Shown here in pieces: positions 57,892 to 64,000 of a stretch of DNA of 64,000 nucleotides (position 1 is its first letter; each line of letters starts with the position of its first letter). The DNA is from Marsupella aquatica (lineage: Eukaryota; Marchantiophyta). Made by a program: the position numbers and the translations under genes. Below the pieces are notes generated by a model. That model was given only the letters and a program-made list of their open reading frames with translations. It was not told the origin of the DNA and ran no database searches. Location: the NCBI GenBank assembly GCA_973895155.1, contig OZ316892.1, positions 27,342,001 to 27,406,000 of the forward strand. Reading direction: 5' to 3'.

Positions 57892-60128
57892 ATGGCACCG
57901 ATCGACCCTCATTCGTACGCTGACTCGTCACATCCACTCACCAAGCACGTAGCTTTGTCCCTCTTTCTCGACTTCCAGACCAAAATTATCAGCGGGACTG
58001 CAACTCTGACGTTGGAGAGGTCTCACAAGGGAGAGATTTTTCTAGACACTCGAGATCTGACGATCGAATCGGCAGAGGACTCCCAAAAGAAGAAGAGCCT
58101 GAAGTTCTTCCTCGAGAAACCGGATGCGATCAAGGGATCTCTCTTGAGGATCGTTCTTGAAGAGGAGGCCTCCGCCTTCTCTGTCACGTTCAAAACTTCT
58201 CAATCTGCTTCAGCCCTTCAGTGGCTCGACCCATCCCAAACAGCTGGGGAGAAATTGCCATATGTGTTCACTCAATGTCAAGCCATCCATGCCCGGTCCA
58301 TCTTCCCCTGCCAAGACACTCCCATTGCCCGAATTACATACTCGGCTGACGTTAACGTTCCAGCTGAGCTCTCTGTGGTCATGTCTGCTGCTCATGTGGG
58401 ACGAACTCTGAGCTCAGATTCCGCGGCCAGAGCCATTGAAAGCTTTGTGATGGAGCAGCCCATTCCGCCGTACCTCTTCGCTTTAGCTGCAGGGGACATT
58501 ACCTATGAGGAGGTCGGGCCCCGGACCCGGATCTATGCAGAGCCGTCAGAGGTAAAGGCTGCAGCGTACGAATTCGCCAATACTGAGGAGACGGTGAAGA
58601 AAGCAGAGGCACTTTTTGGGCCGTATGATTGGGAAAGGTTTGACCTCCTGGTCATGCCGCCCAGTTTCCCCTATGGTGGAATGGAGAACCCGAGGATGGT
58701 GTTTCTGACCCCGACCATCATCGTTGGGGATCGTAGCGGGGTGGAGGTGGTTGCCCACGAGCTAGCACACAGTTGGACTGGGAATCTCATCAGCAATGCG
58801 ACTGCCAATGACTTCTGGCTCAATGAGGTACTGTGTATATCACCTCTCCCAACCTCAGGACTGATCAGTGTATATTGCCATGTCGAACCTTCAACAAGCG
58901 GGTAAAATTCTGGGTTAGTACTCTCAATAATAAACAAAACACTGAGGCAAAACATATTTTTTCTCCTGATGTGCGCGAGTTAAATAGTGGAAGAGAGCCA
59001 ACGTCGGTCATCAAAGATTGATAGGTCAGAAAATCTCTGGGACTCCAATTTCTTAATGATTCTTCGAAATCATCATTCACACGGGTGAACTCACGTGTTA
59101 TGCGGTGTCTCAACATTTCAGATTCCAAGTGTGAATATTTACCCTGTCCCAGCAGCTTTGCATTGAGTGACTGAAGTTTTCTCCCTCTCTAAAAAAGTGT
59201 TAGGCGGGCTATGAATCAGAAAGTAATCCTCGATTTACGACTCTTGAGACATGTATCGTTTTGCTCGCAGGGATTCACAACGTATGCAGAGCGCCGCATT
59301 ATTGAGGCGCAGGATGGGCTAGCGAGTGTTCAACTGCACATCGGTATTGGGTGGCAAGGGCTCGAGGAAGAGGTTGAGCGCTTCAAGGAGCGGCCTGAGA
59401 TGACAAAACTGAAGATGCACATGGAAGGCGTCGATCCAGATGAAATCTACTCCAAGATCCCGTATGAGAAAGGATTCCAGTTTCTGCGACGATTGGAGTT
59501 CCAGGTGGGACGGCCAACCTTTGATGATTTCCTCAAAAAATATATTGCCAAGTTCAGATTCCAATCCATTGATACGGAGACCTTTCTAGTATTCCTCAAG
59601 GAAAACCTGCCCAGAATAGAGGAGCAAGTGGATCTCCAAACATGGATTCATGGGACAGGAATTCCTGATGATGCCGTTCGGCCCAAAGCAGGCCTCTTAG
59701 AAAGACTTCAGAGTCTGGCAGATGGGTATCAATCTGGTGGGAAGCCTACGGCAGTGGAAACGGAGACATGGTCTGCTCAAGCATGGATAGTCTACATTGA
59801 GCGTTTACCTAAAAAGCTAAGTGCAGAACAGATAAGGGAGCTCGACGAACTGTATCATTTCTCTGAGTCTCCTAACTGGGAAATCAAAATAGGAATACTG
59901 ACCATCGGAGCAAATTCTGCCTATCAGCCTTTTTATCCCCAAATTGAGACGTCATTGCACAATGTCGGGAGGATGAAGTATCTCAAACCACTCTATCAAG
60001 GTCTTCTCGAGGGCTCCTCAGAGGGAAAGAACCTGGCTTTGAAAGTGTTTGCTGAAGCCAAGAGCAAGTACCATCCTATTGCCCAGGTTGTTATACAAGG
60101 ATTGTTGACAAAGTACACTTCTTCATAA
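57892..60128 (+). CDS. LTA4H: M1 family zinc aminopeptidase, leukotriene A4 hydrolase homologue
   Basis: A cytosolic-type M1 metallopeptidase; animal relatives also hydrolyse the epoxide of leukotriene A4, while the plant substrate is not known from sequence. Exons 57892-58827 and 59271-60128 give about 597 residues, near the usual 610. The ATG at 57892 matches the family start (DPHSYADSSHPLTKHVALSL) and has a strong context (A at -3, G at +4). Exon 1 has the exopeptidase motif GGMEN (58675-58689) and HELAH (58756-58770). The third zinc ligand, Glu 18 residues on, is the last exon 1 codon (58825-58827), so splicing completes the site as NE-GFTTYAERRI. Exon 2 keeps both tyrosines of the active-site segment (EIYSKIPYEKGF) and the C-terminal helical domain. 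The reading frame continues upstream without a stop into the leader described above. Confidence 0.92.
58828..59270 (+). other. Intron of the M1 peptidase gene
   Basis: Donor GTACTG directly after the Glu codon and acceptor CTCGCAG; phase 0. Read through, the frame ends at a stop at 58903-58905, 26 codons in. Confidence 0.85.
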
Positions 60129-60579
60129 GGTGCAGACAGACTTTCATATTCCTGGAAAAGACGATGCGATTCGCCATCTGCGTAGCTCCTCGTTTATTTC
60201 AGGGAATCATCCAAATTTTGCTCTGTTGAATGTATTAGGAGTTTCAAACAAGTTGTCCGTTGTATAAAAAGTGTACTTGGGTACCTTTCCATTATTCCCT
60301 AAAGCTCTGTACAGTAAATTTCACCTGCCTGGAGAGCTTTGAGTCCATTTGAGATTTGCGTCACTAGTTTGGGAAGGATTTGGCCCGAGGAACCAACTCC
60401 ATTCTTCTCTCCTAGGCAGAGCTTTTGTTTGAAGAATTGAGTCCTGCCTGGCAATATTGTCCAGGATACGAAGCTGTGGTAGCTTTGAAAGTGAATCCAT
60501 AAATTACAATTCCAGGGCCCTCGTAGGGCAATGAAACAAAAGGATACCATTTTTGTTTAAATCACAAAACCTGGATCTA

Positions 60580-60760
60580 CCAGGTTTCACCATTTTAGTA
60601 CATTTTTTCATTTTTAGTACATTTTTCCTGGAGCAAAGTTTCACCTTAGAGGAGAAAAACATTTTTAGTATATTTTTCCTGAAATTGTGGAGCAGAATTT
60701 CACCCTAGAAGAGAAAAATTCCTGAAATTTGCAAAGTTTCACCCTAGAGGAGAGAAAAAT
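60580..60760. repeat. Degenerate tandem repeat of about 50 bp
   Basis: Three copies of a unit with AGTTTCACCCTAGAGGAGA and ATTTTTCCTG, plus shorter TTTTTAGTACATTTTT echoes. Confidence 0.65.
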
Positions 60761-60999
60761 GTGAAGAAGGGAGAAGCGGTGGTTTCAGACAAACCCATTT
60801 CCTGTGGTACATTAAGAACACGTAACACTTTCCCAAAAAGTATTGCAAATGCGGTCCGTTGATACAGTGAATGATTTCAGGTTCGCTGATTGTAATGGCA
60901 ACTTGCTCATGCTCGTGTACGATTTGTATAATCACGCTTCTAAGAACATGAGTGAGGACAAATGGTTTATACAAATCTACAGGGACGACACCAATTGTC

Positions 61000-61125
61000 T
61001 TCTCTTCCGTCACCGAGAGGTGGACTTCCACTAGGAAAGGAGACAGCAACAATGGACGGGCCAGCTACAGGGACGAAACCAAACTTTACTCGTCTGGAAG
61101 TCCACCTCTCGGTGACGGAAGAGAA
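61000..61125. repeat. Perfect 31-bp inverted repeat with 64-bp spacer
   Basis: Arms 61000-61030 and 61095-61125 are exact complements (core CCGTCACCGAGAGGTGG). A direct repeat CTACAGGGACGA lies near the left arm and in the spacer. Confidence 0.9.
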
Positions 61126-62280
61126 TAGTCATACAGAAGTGCGAACTACTAGCAATTGCTGACGATAACTGAAACTCTGCATTGCATTTTGCATAGACTT
61201 CATCCAGAACGAGTGTAGTCACAGTCACCGAGGGTCATACTGACGAAAGAACTCCTCAGTTCCGATAACTCCACACGCAATCCCATCCACACCTAAGACA
61301 ATTTATGTAGGAAGCGAGGCAAAGCCGAGGCCCAGTACACCACGAGTCTCCTGAAAAGCATACAAATCTGCATCGTTTAAACTCTAAACTTGTTGCAACG
61401 TATCTTAACCCAGTACTTCGTATAACGAGATTCACTCTTGGGCAACTGAATTTGGGGGCATTAGCCCTTGGACCCCCTTGTGCAAGAAAACTATTGGGAA
61501 CAGAATTGTATGACTACCAATATTATTTGCAATGTGAAATACGTCCCCTTTTGAACAATAAATTTGCAACAAATTAAAATCACTAAAACTTCAGTAAAAT
61601 TAATCACTATCATACACATGTTCCAACTCATTCATCTTCAAAATAAATTTTGTAAATTGAACTTAAGCAATCAATTTTCCCGATACATATCAGAATGTTA
61701 CAGCACGGAAACGGAGGCCCCTCTTTCACCTAGCTTCACCGAGGAGCCTGACATTACTAGCTGATTCTAAAACAATGATGTAAAATCTTAAAATGTTAAT
61801 ATCAATTTTCCTCCAGCGGACAGAAGATACTCGAGATCGAAACCAAAGAATTGACAAGGAGATAACAATCCTCCACTCCCCGGCGGTAATAGTATGAGAA
61901 CTGGTCAGCTGACGAAATGGCATCACGCTGAACCCATTTTAGATCATTTTTCCACACAATCGTGGTTTCTCGCTAGAGTACAAGCCACAAAGAATGTAAT
62001 CGAGTCACTCCACGACCCATTGTAAGGGTGAGGGAGGTTTGCAATTCGAATCCTGAGAATCTATTTAGATCGATTAAGCGATTCATCCAAATTGGTACAG
62101 GTGCTGGATGACCACATGAATGCCATCGTTTCGTTATCCCGCTTGGTTTGTTAGTAAGGGAGCCCCAAGTGACCCAGCGTCATATCCAGACCCTCTCGTC
62201 TCACTGGAAGGTGTCCCCTACACAAAACCGGTGTACAGCTAAGTTGATCTCACGAGGGCCAAGTTTTTATAAGAGATGGT

Positions 62281-64000
62281 TTACGAGAGGGGATTCTTGG
62301 CACAGGAGGTGAAGTAATCGAAGGGAACGTCAAAGTATTGACCGGTCAAGATTTTCTCAGTGATGTATCTGTTGGCTGCCTCAGTCGTATAGAAGCCATC
62401 CCAGTACAAATGTGAGCTGGGGCTGGAACAACTCGTAGCCTGCATGGGAGTGGGAGGATCGGTCGTAATATCAACCCCAGGAGGACCGCATGGTACTAAT
62501 CTGTTGACGTTGTAAGGAGATGAAGGCACTCCACAGCAAGCGACATTAGTGGAAGTGAATCCTGCCACGTGAACGCAATTTGTCTCAGTGAAAGGACGCA
62601 ATCTCCCAAAACTTGAATGGAGCTTAAATCAAGGGACTACAATGTATACCTAGTAGCAAGTTCTGGTCTAAACAATAGAGAATTATTACCCAAATTAACT
62701 AATAGGAACATTCGGTACTCTGCCTGAAAAACTGTCTTAGGAAACTATTTTTGATGCCTCGCTGATCCCCAGACCAACTTCGACTTGCCCAACAACGATC
62801 AAAACGTTAGCTAAAATCGCAGGGAGAGATTGAAGCCGGATTTCAAGCCAACGCAAACACAATGCGGACTGAAGAAAGCGAGTGAGAAAGATCCACAGAT
62901 TGATTCATACCAGATTCACCATCATTTATTAGGTCGATGGTAATGTTATAAAGGGACAGGTAGACCATATTTGCTTTGCTTGAAGAACGCCAAGATTTTA
63001 CACGCCTCTGCAGTTTCTTGTTGAATTTCTGGACAAGGGCATTCACAGCAATCAGACACCCCCTCTGATCTAGATCCGCCTCCGTATGGGGAAGCAAGGT
63101 GAGAAGGAACGGTTGGCATCCAAGGGGCTCCACATCAAAGATTATGACGTTGTTCCCTACATCGTACCTGGCAAAAGTCTGCAGTCACAAAAACAGAGTC
63201 TTCAGGTCCTGCTTGTCCCAAAAATCTGGATATCGATAACACGTAGACAACATATTTCGAAATATTAAAACGCACGACGCAATGACTCCACCGGGGCCCG
63301 AATAGAATGTGGAGCTCAACGTGCACACTTCCAGCCAAGTACCGATCAGGATAAAAAGTGAGTACTCTTAAACCGAGGTCAGGTTTGCTGAGACGAACAA
63401 GCATTCGTTTGAAGTTGGAGAGCGAGCGGAATGGAACAGTACTTTGCTGACCTGATCCAAGTTCTCAGACCTGAATGTTTCTTAGACCTGGGGGAGAGAT
63501 AGGCATTATGCAGTACATCGCAGGTATCAATTCTCATCCCAGTAAAAGATCTGCTGAAGGTCCAGCATTGCTTAAAGTTGGATAGACTAGAAGGATGGAA
63601 GAGTCCAACGACCCCTTGTTCATGTTGCGCAGAAAAGTAAGCAAGTACACACTACCGATTCCCTGAGTGAGATAGAAAATGGTTGAGCAACTAGGTCCGT
63701 AAGCACAGAATCACCGAATAGGCATTAGTGGCGCAACAGATTCCAGGGAAAATAATCCACGGTCATCCACAGCATTGGACAATGGATCTAGTCAAAAGAC
63801 GCGATCACAGGAGATAAGACAACGGACAGTAAGGTGGGGCAAAGAATCTCACCTTGACAGCAACGTCGTACTTAGACATCAGATCTGAAAATTTGCTCTC
63901 AATGTGCCCTGCGGTATAATTCATGTTGTAGAAGTTCACGATGTCGTGTCGTCCCATACCCACCAGGTACAAGCCGTTGCTGAAATTGTCATAGGGAGGA
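62281..64000 (-). CDS. GDSL esterase/lipase-like protein, 5'-partial, substituted active site
   Basis: C-terminal part of a plant GDSL (SGNH) esterase, a family usually secreted that hydrolyses acyl esters. Exons in window: 64000-63853, 63178-62911 and 62561-62281, joined by GTGAGA/CTGCAG and GTATGA/GGCAG introns with frame kept. Family blocks: FSNGLYLVGMGRHDIV (block III), FDVEPLGCQPFLL, DQRGCLIAVNALVQKFNKKL, NMVYLSLYNITIDLIND, GFTSTNVACCG, and CSSPSSHLYWDGFYTTEAAN (block V). Two key positions differ: the GxND Asn is His (GRHD) and the catalytic His of DGxH is Tyr (DGFY). The Ser block and signal peptide lie outside the window. The reading frame is otherwise clean, so a non-catalytic homologue is as likely as a decaying gene. 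Confidence 0.85.

Larger units (their letters stand above)
60129..62280. other. Convergent intergenic region, no gene seen
   Basis: Downstream of both flanking genes (peptidase plus, esterase minus). Contains the repeats listed separately; only short chance frames. Confidence 0.5.

Overview
The window is nuclear DNA of a land plant. The evidence is spliced genes, a tnp2/DUF4218/DUF4216 transposase, an EDM2-like PHD module, a plant-type EB1, a plant-pattern GDSL esterase and Ty1/Copia elements with tRNA-iMet primer sites. Intron sizes and repeat content suggest a non-seed plant (bryophyte or lycophyte), but this is only a guess. Most of the first 40 kb is transposon-derived; the last 24 kb holds three host genes.

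1-7.0 kb, minus strand: the 3' two thirds of a CACTA (En/Spm) type transposase, running off the left edge and broken by one in-frame TGA. Upstream of it, in the same orientation, are three intact open frames: an F-box protein with hydrophobic N-terminal segments, a two-BRCT protein, and a protein matching the PHD/ADD-like module of EDM2. They look like accessory or captured genes of the element. 7.0-8.4 kb has no recognised gene.

8.4-10.2 kb: a minus-strand non-autonomous LTR element (two 344-bp LTRs, 1.1 kb interior, no gag-pol). It shares a 3'-end motif with the large Copia family. 10.2-12.5 kb is AT-rich and includes a GA-rich minisatellite.

12.5-38.8 kb: a tandem Copia array, six 326-bp LTRs alternating with five interiors (period 5627 bp), flanked once by the 5-bp duplication CTCAA. 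Every complete unit carries the same gag-pol lesions. Unit 3 contains a 100-N assembly gap. Marker bases show an A-B-A-B-B order of two unit types.

38.8-40.6 kb: a mosaic of diverged repeats of about 120 bp with strong hairpins. 41.8-45.9 kb: an EB1 microtubule plus-end protein gene in nine exons. 45.9-55.3 kb: no recognised gene.

55.3-60.1 kb: an M1 aminopeptidase / leukotriene A4 hydrolase homologue in two coding exons. It is preceded by a 2.6-kb stretch that is open in the same frame yet almost free of ATG in every forward frame, which is the strongest unexplained signal in the window. 60.1-62.3 kb contains short repeats and a perfect 31-bp inverted repeat. 62.3-64 kb, minus strand, holds the 3' part of a GDSL esterase/lipase gene whose catalytic His and oxyanion-hole Asn are both substituted.
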